Shown: positions 25,215 to 34,423, counted from the stretch's first letter. The stretch: 64,000 nt of DNA from Hydrogenovibrio kuenenii DSM 12350 (GCF_000526715.1 NZ_JAGP01000001.1:2294001-2358000), one strand, 5' to 3'. Notes: generated from the sequence alone by a model not told the origin. Numbers and translations: made by a program.

Positions 25215-26447
25215 CTAAAAACGAAACACACCCGGTGATTTTTTCTTCGCAGTTTTTTTGGTTTTGACCAATTGCACCATGACTTCGGCATGAGACGTAT
25301 GCGGGAACATATCCATAAATCCAGCTTTACGAATTTGGTAGCCTTGCTTTTCTAAAAGCTGAACATCACGAATCAGTGTCGATTCATTACAGGAAACATA
25401 GACGATAATTTGGGCATTAAGTTTACCCATTTGCTGACAGATCGACATGGCACCTTGTCGGCCTGGGTCGAGCAACACGCGATCATAGGTTTGATGATGG
25501 AACCAGTGAAAATCATTAGCGGAGTCAAACAAATCAGCTTTGTAAAAGTCTGCATTTGGCAGGCTGTTTTTCTTGGCATTTCTTTGTGCAAAATCTACCA
25601 GGCTGGGGTCACCTTCCACACCAACCACTTTCGACACTGTTTGTGCAATCGGTAGGGTGAAATTCCCCACGCCACAAAATAAATCCAATACGGAATGGTT
25701 TGATTCAAGCTGTAACCATTCCAAGGCTTGCGCGACCATTTTTTGGTTGATCTCCGCATTGACCTGAATAAACCCATCTTTTGGAAAATCAAATACCAAA
25801 TCATCCAAAGTGTAGTGTGCTTTGGTACTGGTTTCATCATCTGACCAAAGCATTACAGGTTGGGTTTTAGGCAGTGTTGACTCAACCAAGGTAACTTCTT
25901 TTAGAGAACGACTCGCCACAGGTAAACACTGCTCACGTTTCACGTGTAACGCTGCATTCATTTCATCGGTGAGTAGTGGACAGGACTCAATATCCACCAT
26001 CTCACTTGATGCTTTAGCGCGAAAACCAAACTTAGCGACTTTATCGGTTTTGTGTTTGCCGTAAACAAAACGCGCGCGGCGACGGTAACCTTTGTTTTCT
26101 CCGATTAAAGGGTCGGCAATTTTGCATTTCTTGGCATCCACCGCCTTAATCAAGGCATTGAGAAAACGCTTGGCCTTCCATTCGCGTTGCGCTGCAATAT
26201 CAACATGCTGCAACTGACAACCACCACACTCATTATAGACAGGACAAAAAGGTTCAACCCGGTGCTCCGATGAGGTTTTCACCTCCACCAACGCGGCTTC
26301 GTCATAGGTTTTTTGCGATTGCATTATCCTTGCCGAAACGATATCGCCGGGAATTGCACCTTCTATAAAGATCGTTTTGCCATCAACGCGCCCTATGCCA
26401 CGACCATCATGAGAAAGGTCGGTGATTTCTATCTGTTCAATTATCAT
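25215..26447 (-). CDS. rlmD: 23S rRNA (uracil-C5)-methyltransferase RlmD
   Basis: 410 residues: TRAM domain (first 60), an iron-sulfur region with CPVYNECGGCQLQH and a later Cys (ESCPLL), then the SAM methyltransferase fold (LDLFCGVGNFTLPIA) and the catalytic PGRQGA / YVSCNESTL motifs. MDMFPHTSHAEVMV at the end matches RlmD (RumA), which methylates U1939 of 23S rRNA, rather than RlmC. An intragenic dispersed-element copy in minus orientation (25590-25609) lies in the methyltransferase domain. Confidence 0.92.
   Translation of the reverse strand: MIIEQIEITDLSHDGRGIGRVDGKTIFIEGAIPGDIVSARIMQSQKTYDEAALVEVKTSSEHRVEPFCPVYNECGGCQLQHVDIAAQREWKAKRFLNALIKAVDAKKCKIADPLIGENKGYRRRARFVYGKHKTDKVAKFGFRAKASSEMVDIESCPLLTDEMNAALHVKREQCLPVASRSLKEVTLVESTLPKTQPVMLWSDDETSTKAHYTLDDLVFDFPKDGFIQVNAEINQKMVAQALEWLQLESNHSVLDLFCGVGNFTLPIAQTVSKVVGVEGDPSLVDFAQRNAKKNSLPNADFYKADLFDSANDFHWFHHQTYDRVLLDPGRQGAMSICQQMGKLNAQIIVYVSCNESTLIRDVQLLEKQGYQIRKAGFMDMFPHTSHAEVMVQLVKTKKTAKKKSPGVFRF
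25590..25609 (-). repeat. dispersed element, intragenic copy in rlmD
   Basis: The minus strand reads ACCCCAGCCTGGTAGATTTT, as close to consensus as the intergenic copies although it codes for protein (region DPSLVDFAQ). Confidence 0.75.
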
Positions 26448-26555
26448 AGTTCTGTATCTTAAAAAATTAGAGAAATTATAGCCTATCTTCTAGAATAGGG
26501 TTCTGACACCTGAATTTACACAGCCATAAAATCAACCGAATCTGCTGGAGTGACT

Positions 26556-27173
26556 ATGTACGTTCCCGATGACTTTGCGGAATACGATCAAGACAAGATT
26601 ATGGCTTTGACGCGCCAGTACCCGTTTGCGATGTTGGTCACCACTGACCAAGGTGAACCTTATGTCACTCACTTGCCTTTAACCTACGAGCCAACTAATG
26701 ATGAAAACGGGAAAGGAAAGGTTATCGGTCATATGGCACGTAGCAACCCACAATGGCAACATTTGGCGGAAGGGCAACGTGCACTGGTTGTGTTTGAAGG
26801 CCCACACGCTTATATCTCGCCCACTTGGTACCAAAGCCCGGGCGTGCCAACTTGGAATTATGCCGTTGTGCATCTGCGTGGACAAGCCAACCTGATTGAG
26901 GATGCAGATCGTTTGAATGCCATGTTAGACGACCTGATTACCACACATGAACCGACGTTGCCACAGCCCTGGCAAGAAAACGTGCCTGCGGACAAACAGG
27001 ACATGCTGCTGAAAATGATTGTGGGATTTGAAATCGAAGTGACAGACATCTCCGCGAAATTCAAACTGAACCAAAACCGATCGGCAGCGGATAGAGCGAA
27101 CGTCATCACCACACTTGCCGCCTCCGACAACTCTTTAGATAACGGTATTGCAGAACTGATGAAATCTTTGTGA
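26556..27173 (+). CDS. PaiB-like FMN-binding protein
   Basis: 206 residues beginning MYVPDDFAEY, the characteristic PaiB start; GGAG sits six bases before this ATG, better than the in-frame GTG at 26550. Motifs HLPLTY, HMARSNPQW, YISPTWY and VPTWNY are those of the split-barrel flavin-binding PaiB family, called negative regulators in Bacillus but more likely flavoenzymes. C-terminal KLNQNRSAADR is the usual ending block. It is followed 12 bases later by the transglutaminase-like gene. Confidence 0.88.
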   Translation: MYVPDDFAEYDQDKIMALTRQYPFAMLVTTDQGEPYVTHLPLTYEPTNDENGKGKVIGHMARSNPQWQHLAEGQRALVVFEGPHAYISPTWYQSPGVPTWNYAVVHLRGQANLIEDADRLNAMLDDLITTHEPTLPQPWQENVPADKQDMLLKMIVGFEIEVTDISAKFKLNQNRSAADRANVITTLAASDNSLDNGIAELMKSL

Positions 27174-27185
27174 TAGGCAAAAAAC

Positions 27186-27767
27186 ATGAAAGCTTACTTA
27201 ATTTCTTCAAACATCATTGATTGGGATCATCCAGAGGTTTTAGCGAAAGCCAAGCAGCTTTCCAAGCATCTGAAAACCGATACCGAAGTTGCCAAAGCCT
27301 GCTTTGAGTTTGTGCGCGATGAAATAGCGCACAGTTGGGATTTCAAATGCAACCCGATAACCTGCAAGGCTTCGGATGTTTTGGAATACGGTACGGGTTA
27401 TTGTTATGCCAAAAGTCATTTATTGGCAGCCTTACTCAGAGCAAATGGGATTCCCGCTGGGTTGTGTTATCAACGCCTGACGATTAATGACGAAACACCG
27501 CCTTTTTGCCTGCATGGGCTGAATGCGGTTTTTTTAGAAGATTACGGTTGGTATCGCATTGACGCGCGAGGCAATAAACCAGGAGTGAATGCACAGTTTT
27601 GTCCGCCGGATGAACAATTGGCGTTTCCGATACAGATAGAAGGTGAAATGGATTTACCCGATATTTATGCTGACCCGCTACCCCAAGTGATTGAAACCCT
27701 GACGACCTATTCAACTTACTTAGAAGTCTCAGAACACCTACCGGACATCAACCCAGATAAGTTCTGA
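27186..27767 (+). CDS. transglutaminase-like domain protein
   Basis: 193 residues. The papain-like triad is visible: Cys in GYCYAKSHLLAALLRANGIP, His in CLHGLNAVF, and Asp in YRIDARGN. These are the signatures of microbial transglutaminase-like (TGc) proteins, many of which are proteases or peptide-processing enzymes. No signal peptide, so cytoplasmic. Likely co-transcribed with the PaiB-like gene; the substrate is unknown. Confidence 0.82.
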   Translation: MKAYLISSNIIDWDHPEVLAKAKQLSKHLKTDTEVAKACFEFVRDEIAHSWDFKCNPITCKASDVLEYGTGYCYAKSHLLAALLRANGIPAGLCYQRLTINDETPPFCLHGLNAVFLEDYGWYRIDARGNKPGVNAQFCPPDEQLAFPIQIEGEMDLPDIYADPLPQVIETLTTYSTYLEVSEHLPDINPDKF

Positions 27768-27768
27768 C

Positions 27769-27788
27769 ACCCCTGCCTGGCAGATTTT
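27769..27788 (+). repeat. dispersed element copy 5
   Basis: ACCCCTGCCTGGCAGATTTT, one mismatch plus the extra C, in the 29-base gap between two convergent genes. Confidence 0.8.
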
Positions 27789-27796
27789 CGCTGGTT

Positions 27797-28171
27797 TTAA
27801 GCGGTTTGCACTTTGTCTTCTGCTTGCCTTTCGACAATATAGTTTTCTCCCCATTGATAAAGCGATTCCAATATCGGAATTAACTTTTCGCCTTGCTCCG
27901 TAAGGGTATACTCCACTTTTGGCGGCACTACAGGATAGACAGTTCGATAAACGATGCCTTCCTCTTCCAGTTCTCGTAATTTCTGCGTCAGCATTTTTTG
28001 TGTGATGCTTGGTATTAATCGGCATAATTCACTATTACGCTTAGTGCCGGATTGTAAGAACCACAAAATAAGCCCTTTCCACTTTCCATCTAACACATCA
28101 ATTGCTACCTGAAACGCGCAATTGTAAACTTGGTTGTTGATATGAATTTCGCAGGGTTTCGATTGAGACAT
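27797..28171 (-). CDS. HxlR-family redox-sensing regulator
   Basis: 124 residues from ATG 28171 (a 15-codon upstream extension in the same frame lacks support and would cover the operator). Winged-helix core WKGLILWFLQSGTKRNSELCRLIP...ITQKMLTQKLRELEEEGIV is the HxlR signature. A Cys at position 7 (SKPCEI) corresponds to the thiol that YodB, HypR and QorR use to sense quinones and disulfide stress. It is divergent from a nitroreductase gene, the same pairing as Bacillus YodB/YodC, so it probably represses that gene until oxidised. Confidence 0.85.
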   Translation of the reverse strand: MSQSKPCEIHINNQVYNCAFQVAIDVLDGKWKGLILWFLQSGTKRNSELCRLIPSITQKMLTQKLRELEEEGIVYRTVYPVVPPKVEYTLTEQGEKLIPILESLYQWGENYIVERQAEDKVQTA

Positions 28172-28192
28172 AGGTTTTTCTCGCTTTATAGT

Positions 28193-28208
28193 TACTTTTT
28201 GGTAAGTA
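28193..28208. promoter_or_regulatory. operator candidate for the HxlR-type regulator
   Basis: TACTTTTTTGGTAAGTA-like inverted repeat (TACTT..AAGTA) just ahead of the hxlR start; YodB sites have the form TACT-N7-AGTA, here N8. A related half-site TACTTACTA follows at about 28263. Confidence 0.5.
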
Positions 28209-28308
28209 TAGTACAAAAAAGTGCATTCTTATTATTTTGTCTCAATGATGTTAGCATGTCGCTACTTACTAATTTTTAACGTTACTGAACCAAACAAAGG
28301 ATTTAATT

Positions 28309-28944
28309 ATGACCACACTCACTTCAGCGCAAGATGCCTTTATGCACGCCATTCACGAACGATATGCTGTGAAATCTTTTGACCCAACACAAAAAATTGA
28401 TAGTGACACACTGACGAAAATTCTCGAAGTAGGACAATATTCTCCAACCTCTTTTGGTCTTGAGTTTACGCGCTTTATCGTGATTCGTGATCAAGCCGTC
28501 AAAGACGCTTTAAAACCTCATTGCGGTAACCAACCGCAAATCGATACTTGTAGCGATTTGGTAATTTTTGTTAGCCGTACCGATGTTGAACCGGAATCTG
28601 AATATGTTCATCAACAATTTGGCCGCTGGGGACTGGACGAAACGAGTTTTGCTGGGCTGATGGATTTCTACTCTTTTTATATGAGTCAATTCAACGAGCA
28701 AACTGCGCCTTATTGGGCAGGGAAACAAGCTTATATCGCCCTGGGGAATATGATGACAGCAGCACAAATGCTCGGTGTAGGGTCTTGTCCGATTGAAGGG
28801 TTCATGAAAAGTGAAGTCATGGAGGTACTCGACTTAAACCCACAAGAATACAACCTACACGTCATCATGGCGCTTGGTACACCTAACGATACTAAACGCC
28901 CTAAATACCGTTTACCTCTTGAAGAGTTGGTTTCCTATCGTTAA
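28309..28944 (+). CDS. NAD(P)H nitroreductase family flavoprotein
   Basis: 211 residues of the NfsB/nitroreductase fold: N-terminal RYAVKSFDPTQKI (FMN phosphate binding), the SPTSFGLEFTRFIVI segment, and the C-terminal CPIEGFMKSEV and MALGTPNDTKRPKYR. It reduces quinones or nitroaromatics by two electrons with NAD(P)H. It is divergent from the HxlR gene and probably induced by quinone or diamide stress. Confidence 0.92.
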   Translation: MTTLTSAQDAFMHAIHERYAVKSFDPTQKIDSDTLTKILEVGQYSPTSFGLEFTRFIVIRDQAVKDALKPHCGNQPQIDTCSDLVIFVSRTDVEPESEYVHQQFGRWGLDETSFAGLMDFYSFYMSQFNEQTAPYWAGKQAYIALGNMMTAAQMLGVGSCPIEGFMKSEVMEVLDLNPQEYNLHVIMALGTPNDTKRPKYRLPLEELVSYR

Positions 28945-28961
28945 GACGATTGCGCCATGGC

Positions 28962-28984
28962 GTTGGCTACCTTAGTAGCCTAAC
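28962..28984. terminator. hairpin after the nitroreductase gene
   Basis: GTTGGCTAC-CTTA-GTAGCCTAAC, imperfect 9-bp stem, no strong T-run; likely a weak terminator. Confidence 0.5.
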
Positions 28985-29000
28985 GCTACCTAAACCACTT

Positions 29001-29016
29001 ATCCAGCCTGCCAAAA
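29001..29016 (+). repeat. degenerate dispersed element
   Basis: ATCCAGCCTGCCAAAA keeps the CCAGCCTG core but loses the tail; listed as a decayed copy. Confidence 0.35.
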
Positions 29017-29119
29017 CTAGACAAATACCTTTAGACACGGTATTTTGTACAGTAATTTACTTTTCCTAGCGCACCGTTGCGCATGTTTCTAATCAAAATA
29101 TATCTCTTCGGGAGCGACT

Positions 29120-30460
29120 ATGGACGCCATCAATCACCTACTCTCCACTCTGAGCAGTTGGGTTTGGGGACCTGTTATGCTGGTTTTATTACTTGGCACA
29201 GGCATTTACCTAACCATTCGTTTAAAATTCTTGCCTCTGCGCAATCTTGGCTATGCATTCAACCTTGTTTGGAAAGGCCGACACTCTACAGAAGAGGGTG
29301 ATGTGCCACCTTCAAGCGCCTTAATGATGGCGCTATCTTCCACTGTGGGAACCGGAAATATAGCGGGTGTAGCCGCAGCACTCTTTATCGGTGGACCGGG
29401 AGCGATTTTCTGGATGTGGATGACTGCTCTGGTCGGTATGGCAACCAAATACAGTGAAGCCGTATTAGCGGTAAATTACCGTGAGGTGGATGAAGAAGGT
29501 CGCCATGTTGGTGGCCCGATGTATTACATCAAAAACGGTATGGGCGAAAAGTGGAAACCGCTTGCGTTTGCTTTTGCTACTTTCGGCACCATTGCGGCTT
29601 TCGGTATCGGTAATATGGTACAAGCCAATGCGGTTGCGGGTGCGATGGAAAGCGCTTTTCACCTCAATAACCAAATCACTGGTTTGATTTTGATGGGGCT
29701 AGTCGGCTTGGTATTGTTTGGGGGCATTCAACGCATTGCTCACACGGCAACGGCATTGGTGCCTTTGATGGCGGTACTGTATATCGGATTTGCCCTGTTT
29801 ATTCTTTTCACCCACGCTGACCAATTGCCTTATGCCTTTAGCACCATTATTGACAGCGCATTTACTGGCACCGCTGCCGCGGGTGGCTTTGCTGGCGCGA
29901 GTATTATCCTAGCGATTCAATTTGGTGTGGCACGTGGTGTGTTTTCCAATGAAGCCGGCTTGGGAACAGCGCCTATCGCTCATGCAGCTTCACAAACCAA
30001 AAGTCCTGTGCGCCAAGGTCATATTGCGATGTTGGGTACGTTTATCGACACCATTATCATCTGTACCATGACCGCCTTGGTGATTATGGTTACGCATACT
30101 TGGCAGAGTGGTGAAACCGGTTCAGCCTTAACCTCATTAGCCTTCACCAAAGGGCTAGGCTCAGACTTTGGGGCGATTGTCGTCGCGGTCAGTTTATCGC
30201 TTTTCGCCTTTACCACGCTGGTTGGCTGGAGTTACTACGGTGAACGTTGCGCCGAGTATATTCTGGGTGTTAAATTATTGAAACCTTATCGAGTACTTTG
30301 GGTACTGGCGGTATTTGCTGGCGCAGCACTTTCAGATTACTTCAATACAGTCTTAATTTTGGCGGATGTGTTAAATGCTTTAATGGCAATTCCTAACCTG
30401 ATTGCTTTGTTGGTTTTATCTCCGGTTATCATCCAACTGACACGCGCCTATCAAAAATAG
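29120..30460 (+). CDS. alanine/glycine:cation symporter (AGCS family)
   Basis: 446 residues and about ten to eleven membrane helices. Motifs typical of AGCS: MMALSSTVGTGNIAGVAAAL early, GPMYYIKNGMG, and GVARGVFSNEAGLGTAPIAHA in the middle. It imports alanine or glycine with Na+. No glycine-riboswitch-like sequence precedes it. It has a GGGAG ribosome site and is followed 33 bases later by the isochorismatase-like gene. Confidence 0.93.
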   Translation: MDAINHLLSTLSSWVWGPVMLVLLLGTGIYLTIRLKFLPLRNLGYAFNLVWKGRHSTEEGDVPPSSALMMALSSTVGTGNIAGVAAALFIGGPGAIFWMWMTALVGMATKYSEAVLAVNYREVDEEGRHVGGPMYYIKNGMGEKWKPLAFAFATFGTIAAFGIGNMVQANAVAGAMESAFHLNNQITGLILMGLVGLVLFGGIQRIAHTATALVPLMAVLYIGFALFILFTHADQLPYAFSTIIDSAFTGTAAAGGFAGASIILAIQFGVARGVFSNEAGLGTAPIAHAASQTKSPVRQGHIAMLGTFIDTIIICTMTALVIMVTHTWQSGETGSALTSLAFTKGLGSDFGAIVVAVSLSLFAFTTLVGWSYYGERCAEYILGVKLLKPYRVLWVLAVFAGAALSDYFNTVLILADVLNALMAIPNLIALLVLSPVIIQLTRAYQK

Positions 30461-30493
30461 TGCGTTGTCTTTAATCATAAAAAGGGACTGACT

Positions 30494-31093
30494 ATGATTA
30501 CTGACCTAGACACGAACACCGCTTTGGTTCTCATTGACCTGCAACAGGGCATTTTAGAAGTGGCGGCTCATGCGCATGCAGCTCAACCCGACAAATTGGC
30601 GGGGATGAGCAGCATTCCTCAAGTGCTGGACAACGCGGCTAAGTTGATAACCGCTTTCCGAAAAAAGGGACTGCCGATTGTCATCGTGAACGTCAACAGC
30701 TATGGCGAGGCGTGGACGAAAACCCGCAAAGACAATCCTCTCAGCGGCACGCAACCACCCAGCGAAAACTACCTGAAAATTGTCGATGACCTTCCCACGG
30801 ATGAAAATGATATTTTCATCACCAAACATTCTTGGAGCGCGTTTTTCAACACAGGTTTGCATGAAAAGCTGCAAAAAAGACAAGTGACCAATATCGTGCT
30901 TGGCGGTGTTGCCACCAGTATCGGTGTGGAAGGCACTGCTCGCGATGCCAGTGTACTTGGCTATAACCTTAGTTTTGTCTCAGATGCTATGTCGGATTTT
31001 ACGACAGAAGCACACCACCACACCATAACTCGCATCTTTCCACGTATTGGTGAGACGGGTACAACAGAAGCAGTCTTAGCGAAGCTAGGCTAA
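30494..31093 (+). CDS. isochorismatase-like hydrolase without the catalytic Cys
   Basis: 199 residues. Start ALVLIDLQQGIL (catalytic Asp), Lys in FITKHSWSAF, then GGVATSIGVEGTARDA where Cys-hydrolases such as nicotinamidase have Cys. The Cys is replaced, as in true isochorismatases (EntB, PhzD), so vinyl-ether hydrolysis is possible while amidase or nicotinamidase activity is not expected. No isochorismate pathway gene is nearby. Likely in an operon with the symporter. Confidence 0.8.
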   Translation: MITDLDTNTALVLIDLQQGILEVAAHAHAAQPDKLAGMSSIPQVLDNAAKLITAFRKKGLPIVIVNVNSYGEAWTKTRKDNPLSGTQPPSENYLKIVDDLPTDENDIFITKHSWSAFFNTGLHEKLQKRQVTNIVLGGVATSIGVEGTARDASVLGYNLSFVSDAMSDFTTEAHHHTITRIFPRIGETGTTEAVLAKLG

Positions 31094-31209
31094 CCACTAT
31101 TTTGTCTGCGGATACTTGCCAAGTGTCTATGATGATCATAACAAACCCTTATCCAACTACATTTCACTCAGCGATATAATGACTCTATCTTAATTTTCGG
31201 AGTGACATC

Positions 31210-32082
31210 ATGAGTCAGCAAAACACTTATATTTTTGAAGTGTCGGAGAACAACTTCGACCAAATCGTATTAGAAAACTCAAACAAATTACCAGTATTCG
31301 TCGAGTTTATGGACCCAAGTATTGGCTCATGCATCGCGATGGAACATACACTATCTAACTTGGCAAAAACCTATGCGGGACAATTTATTTTTGCGACTTT
31401 AGATATCGGTCTTTATCCAGAAATGGCAGCAAGATTCAAAATGATCAATGTGCCGTCTTTACTCATCTTTAAAGACAATACATTAGTTCAGACCGAAGTC
31501 GGTTTGATGGAACAAGACGAATTGATTACCTTATTAAGATCCCATGGTATTTTTAAGGCGTCTGATGATTTACGCGCACAGGCTCGTGAAAAACATCTGT
31601 CAGGTGACACGCCAGCAGCGATTCAACTGCTAACAGAAGCGATTCAAAAGGATCCTGGCAATACGCTGGTTGCGATGGACATGATTCAAGTCATGCTAGA
31701 TATCGACCTGTTGGATCAAGCCTTAGCTCTGTTCAATAAATTACCGAATATCGACAAAGAAACTGAACTGGGTCGAGCGTTGGTCGGGCAAATCACCTTT
31801 AAGCAACTGGCTGCCAAAACAGACGGAAAAACTGCATTGTTGGAACGCCTGTCTCGCGACTTGCACGACCATGATGCTCGCTTTGATTTGGCGATCTGCT
31901 TAGTGGCCGAGCACAACTATCCCCAAGCCATGGAAAACCTATTTGAGATTTTGATAGAAGAACCGGAATACAAGCAAGGCGCCGCTCATGAAATGATTGT
32001 AAACTTAGTCAATATGCTGGAACCTAATGACCCTGAAACGGCACAAGCCTTCCGTCGACGCTTGGGGACTATGCTAAGCTAA
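31210..32082 (+). CDS. thioredoxin-TPR protein of the CnoX/YbbN family
   Basis: 290 residues: a thioredoxin fold in the first 115, then TPR-like helices (GDTPAAIQLLTEAIQKDPGNTLVAMDMIQVMLD). The active-site CxxC is SIGSC here, leaving only the second Cys. E. coli CnoX likewise has SxxC and works as a chaperedoxin, holding unfolded proteins for GroEL or DnaK and forming mixed disulfides. Cytoplasmic; transcribed alone or with the next gene 35 bases on. Confidence 0.85.
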   Translation: MSQQNTYIFEVSENNFDQIVLENSNKLPVFVEFMDPSIGSCIAMEHTLSNLAKTYAGQFIFATLDIGLYPEMAARFKMINVPSLLIFKDNTLVQTEVGLMEQDELITLLRSHGIFKASDDLRAQAREKHLSGDTPAAIQLLTEAIQKDPGNTLVAMDMIQVMLDIDLLDQALALFNKLPNIDKETELGRALVGQITFKQLAAKTDGKTALLERLSRDLHDHDARFDLAICLVAEHNYPQAMENLFEILIEEPEYKQGAAHEMIVNLVNMLEPNDPETAQAFRRRLGTMLS

Positions 32083-32117
32083 CAAGAACAACGACGCTTG
32101 CACTTGGGAGAAACGTG

Positions 32118-32954
32118 ATGAAACCCATTTTCATTTTTCTATTGATTGTTTCAGTATTACTTTTCTTCTTTTGGCGAGCACAGTCAAAGTGGGTTCACTT
32201 TACAGACTCGCAAGTCAAACAAATCACAAACGACCCTTTGGATGAGCAGACTTCTGTCAATTTAGAAGAAGTCAGCTCACTGCCACCTATCGTACAAAAG
32301 TACTTTCATCTGGTACTGAAAAACAATGCCCCGATTATCCAAAAAGCACATGTCTCTCAAATAGGGGGGTTTAGAGCCAAACCGGAATTAAAAGATTGGT
32401 CACCGATGAAAGCAGAGCAGTACTTTTCAACAACCCAGCCTGGCTTTTTTTGGCAAGCAAAAATCCAGATGCTACCGGGCCTCAACATCCATGTTTGCGA
32501 TGCGTTTTTGAATGGAAAAGGCTATACAAAAGGAGTGCTGGCAAAGGTCATACCGATCATCGATGCTCATGACCGCCCGGAACTCAATCAAGGGGCTTTT
32601 CAGCGTTATCTTGCTGAAGCGGTATGGTTTCCGACAGCACTCTTACCAAGCCAAGGTGTTCAGTGGCAAGCAGTAGATGAATTTCATGCATTAGCAACTC
32701 TGTCTTTAGGGCAAACGAAAGTCTCCCTAACTTTTGAGTTCAACCCAAAAGGGGAAATCATTTCCTCCTATACGCCAAACAGATACAGGGAAGTCGCTGG
32801 CGATTTTGTACCCACACCATGGCAAGGAAAATATGCGGACTACATACAGGTCGGTGATTACAAAGTTCCGAAACATGGTGAAGTTGAATGGCACTTGCCT
32901 GATCAAACCTATCCCTATTTTCAAGCAGATATCGATCACATTCAATTTGAATAA
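32118..32954 (+). CDS. membrane-anchored protein of DUF6544/DUF6920 type
   Basis: 278 residues with one N-terminal membrane helix (PIFIFLLIVSVLLFFFW) and a large soluble domain. Features include LPPIVQKYF near residue 55, the block PGFFWQAKIQMLPGLNI, and PTALLPSQGVQWQAVD. This pattern fits a family of unknown function (probably DUF6544). A GTG one codon upstream is less likely than ATG 32118 after GGAG. It carries an intragenic dispersed-element core at 32433-32450. Confidence 0.65.
   Translation: MKPIFIFLLIVSVLLFFFWRAQSKWVHFTDSQVKQITNDPLDEQTSVNLEEVSSLPPIVQKYFHLVLKNNAPIIQKAHVSQIGGFRAKPELKDWSPMKAEQYFSTTQPGFFWQAKIQMLPGLNIHVCDAFLNGKGYTKGVLAKVIPIIDAHDRPELNQGAFQRYLAEAVWFPTALLPSQGVQWQAVDEFHALATLSLGQTKVSLTFEFNPKGEIISSYTPNRYREVAGDFVPTPWQGKYADYIQVGDYKVPKHGEVEWHLPDQTYPYFQADIDHIQFE
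32433..32450 (+). repeat. dispersed element, intragenic copy in DUF gene
   Basis: ACCCAGCCTGGC followed directly by TTTTTT; the AGA of the consensus is missing. The only intragenic copy in plus orientation. Confidence 0.5.
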
Positions 32955-33072
32955 TCCCATTTAATGATTCTAGGTTTCAGGCTTTAGTCACCCTTTTACA
33001 ACAGCTAAACATTGCCTTCAATGAGGCTTATTCATAAGATAGAAATCTCAGCTATCTTAAAAGAGATTTGAA

Positions 33073-33852
33073 ATGACTCAGAAAGCCCCTGTGATGTTTG
33101 TCAGCCATGGTGCACCGACCTATGCACTTGATCCTGGAAAAGCTGGCGCATCACTCAAACAGGCATTGCCTTCTTTTCAAGACGTCAAGGCAGTGATTCT
33201 ACTGTCCGCTCACTGGATTTCCAATAAACAGGAAGTGATGAGCGCAAGCCATCCGACCACTATCCATGACTTTGGTGGCTTTCCTGACGAGCTGTATCAA
33301 ATTGAATACCCGGCACCGGGCGATACCGAGCTAGCTGGACAAATCCAAACTGTGCTCAAAGACGCAGGCATCGCCTCCACACTCAATGACAGCCGAGGGT
33401 TTGACCACGGCGCATGGGTGCCGATGCTGCATCTGTTCCCAAACGCAACTATGCCGATTGTCCAAATCTCGATAGATAGACATCTTACTCACCAGCAGCT
33501 TTTTCAACTGGGTCAAACGCTGAAGCATTTAAGAGGTGAGGGGGTAGCGATCATCGGCTCGGGCAGCCTGACACATAATCTACGCGATGTTCGCTGGGGA
33601 GAAACCGAGGCTTTGCCCTATGTTTTGAGGTTCCAACAAAGCATCAAACAGTACTTGCAGTCTAATGACTTTGATATGCTCATCAACCATGCCGAGCATA
33701 TTGGAGATTTTAACCAAGCACACCCGACAGATGATCATTACCTACCACTCGTATTTGCATTGGGTTGTGTTGAGGAAACAGATACTTTCGAGGTTTTAGA
33801 AGGGGGTATCGAATTTGGTGCCTTGTCGATGGACTCTTATCTTTGGCATTGA
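33073..33852 (+). CDS. ygiD: class III extradiol dioxygenase (4,5-DOPA dioxygenase type)
   Basis: 259 residues. The LigB-fold signature is complete: FVSHGAPTYAL (His), LLSAHWIS (His), GFDHGAWVPMLHLFP (His) and IIGSGSLTHNLRD. These bind zinc or iron in the YgiD/DODA enzymes that open catechol rings next to the hydroxyl groups. E. coli YgiD acts on L-DOPA. The physiological substrate here is unknown. It faces the tautomerase gene, whose stop is 4 bases away. Confidence 0.9.
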   Translation: MTQKAPVMFVSHGAPTYALDPGKAGASLKQALPSFQDVKAVILLSAHWISNKQEVMSASHPTTIHDFGGFPDELYQIEYPAPGDTELAGQIQTVLKDAGIASTLNDSRGFDHGAWVPMLHLFPNATMPIVQISIDRHLTHQQLFQLGQTLKHLRGEGVAIIGSGSLTHNLRDVRWGETEALPYVLRFQQSIKQYLQSNDFDMLINHAEHIGDFNQAHPTDDHYLPLVFALGCVEETDTFEVLEGGIEFGALSMDSYLWH

Positions 33853-33856
33853 CGCT

Positions 33857-34285
33857 TTAGCTAAGCAGTTTTCTTAGGTTCGCCATAGAATAAATCTGAC
33901 CTGCACCACCCCAATTGCCTTCTTCCACTTCGTGAATCATCACCCACACCCGCGCAGCATTAAACATATTGTGGTCCGAATCTTCTAAGTCCAGTACAGC
34001 ACCAGTAAGTTTCCGAGTCAGAATTTCTTTCTTTTCCGCTGTGAGCGTGTTGGCAAAAACAGTTACATCAAACAAATAATGCGGGTGTGCCTGCATCGGC
34101 TCTCCACCGATATAAAAAGCGTTTTTCGGATGGGTTTGGATATAACTCCAAGTCAAACGACGGGCTTTGGGGTTAGTTGCCATGCCTTCTAAAGTAAGTA
34201 AAATATCGGCTGCTTGTTTGGCTAGCTCTGCTTGCTGAGGCTCTGTTAAAGCATCTTCTGGTAGGGTAATGTTGATCAACGGCAT
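33857..34285 (-). CDS. tautomerase superfamily protein (fused 4-OT-like domains)
   Basis: 142 residues with an N-terminal Met-Pro (MPLINITLPEDALTEPQQ): Pro2 is the catalytic base of 4-oxalocrotonate tautomerase and relatives. The length and a second half with VTVFANTLTAEKKEILTRKLTGAV point to two tandem tautomerase units. It is convergent with the dioxygenase gene, a pairing that hints at aromatic-ring metabolism (weak inference). Confidence 0.78.
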   Translation of the reverse strand: MPLINITLPEDALTEPQQAELAKQAADILLTLEGMATNPKARRLTWSYIQTHPKNAFYIGGEPMQAHPHYLFDVTVFANTLTAEKKEILTRKLTGAVLDLEDSDHNMFNAARVWVMIHEVEEGNWGGAGQIYSMANLRKLLS

Positions 34286-34365
34286 GACTAACTCCGGCTA
34301 GATTATTTATCATTAGCATACAACAAACAGATGACGAAAAAGTGACTTAGCTTGGATTAAGCGTT

Positions 34366-34384
34366 ACCCAGCCTGGCAGATTTT
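34366..34384 (+). repeat. dispersed element copy 6
   Basis: Exact ACCCAGCCTGGCAGATTTT, 40 bases past the mnmE stop and antisense to it. Confidence 0.88.
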
Positions 34385-34423
34385 AATAAACGAATGACTG
34401 AATGAAAAAGTGAAATGGATTTT

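Noticed and set aside
28945-29119. Possible glycine riboswitch before the alanine/glycine symporter
   Set aside because: Only short hairpins were found; the conserved glycine-aptamer cores are not visible.
30494-31093. Nicotinamidase
   Set aside because: The catalytic Cys position in the GGVATSIGVEGTA segment is not Cys.
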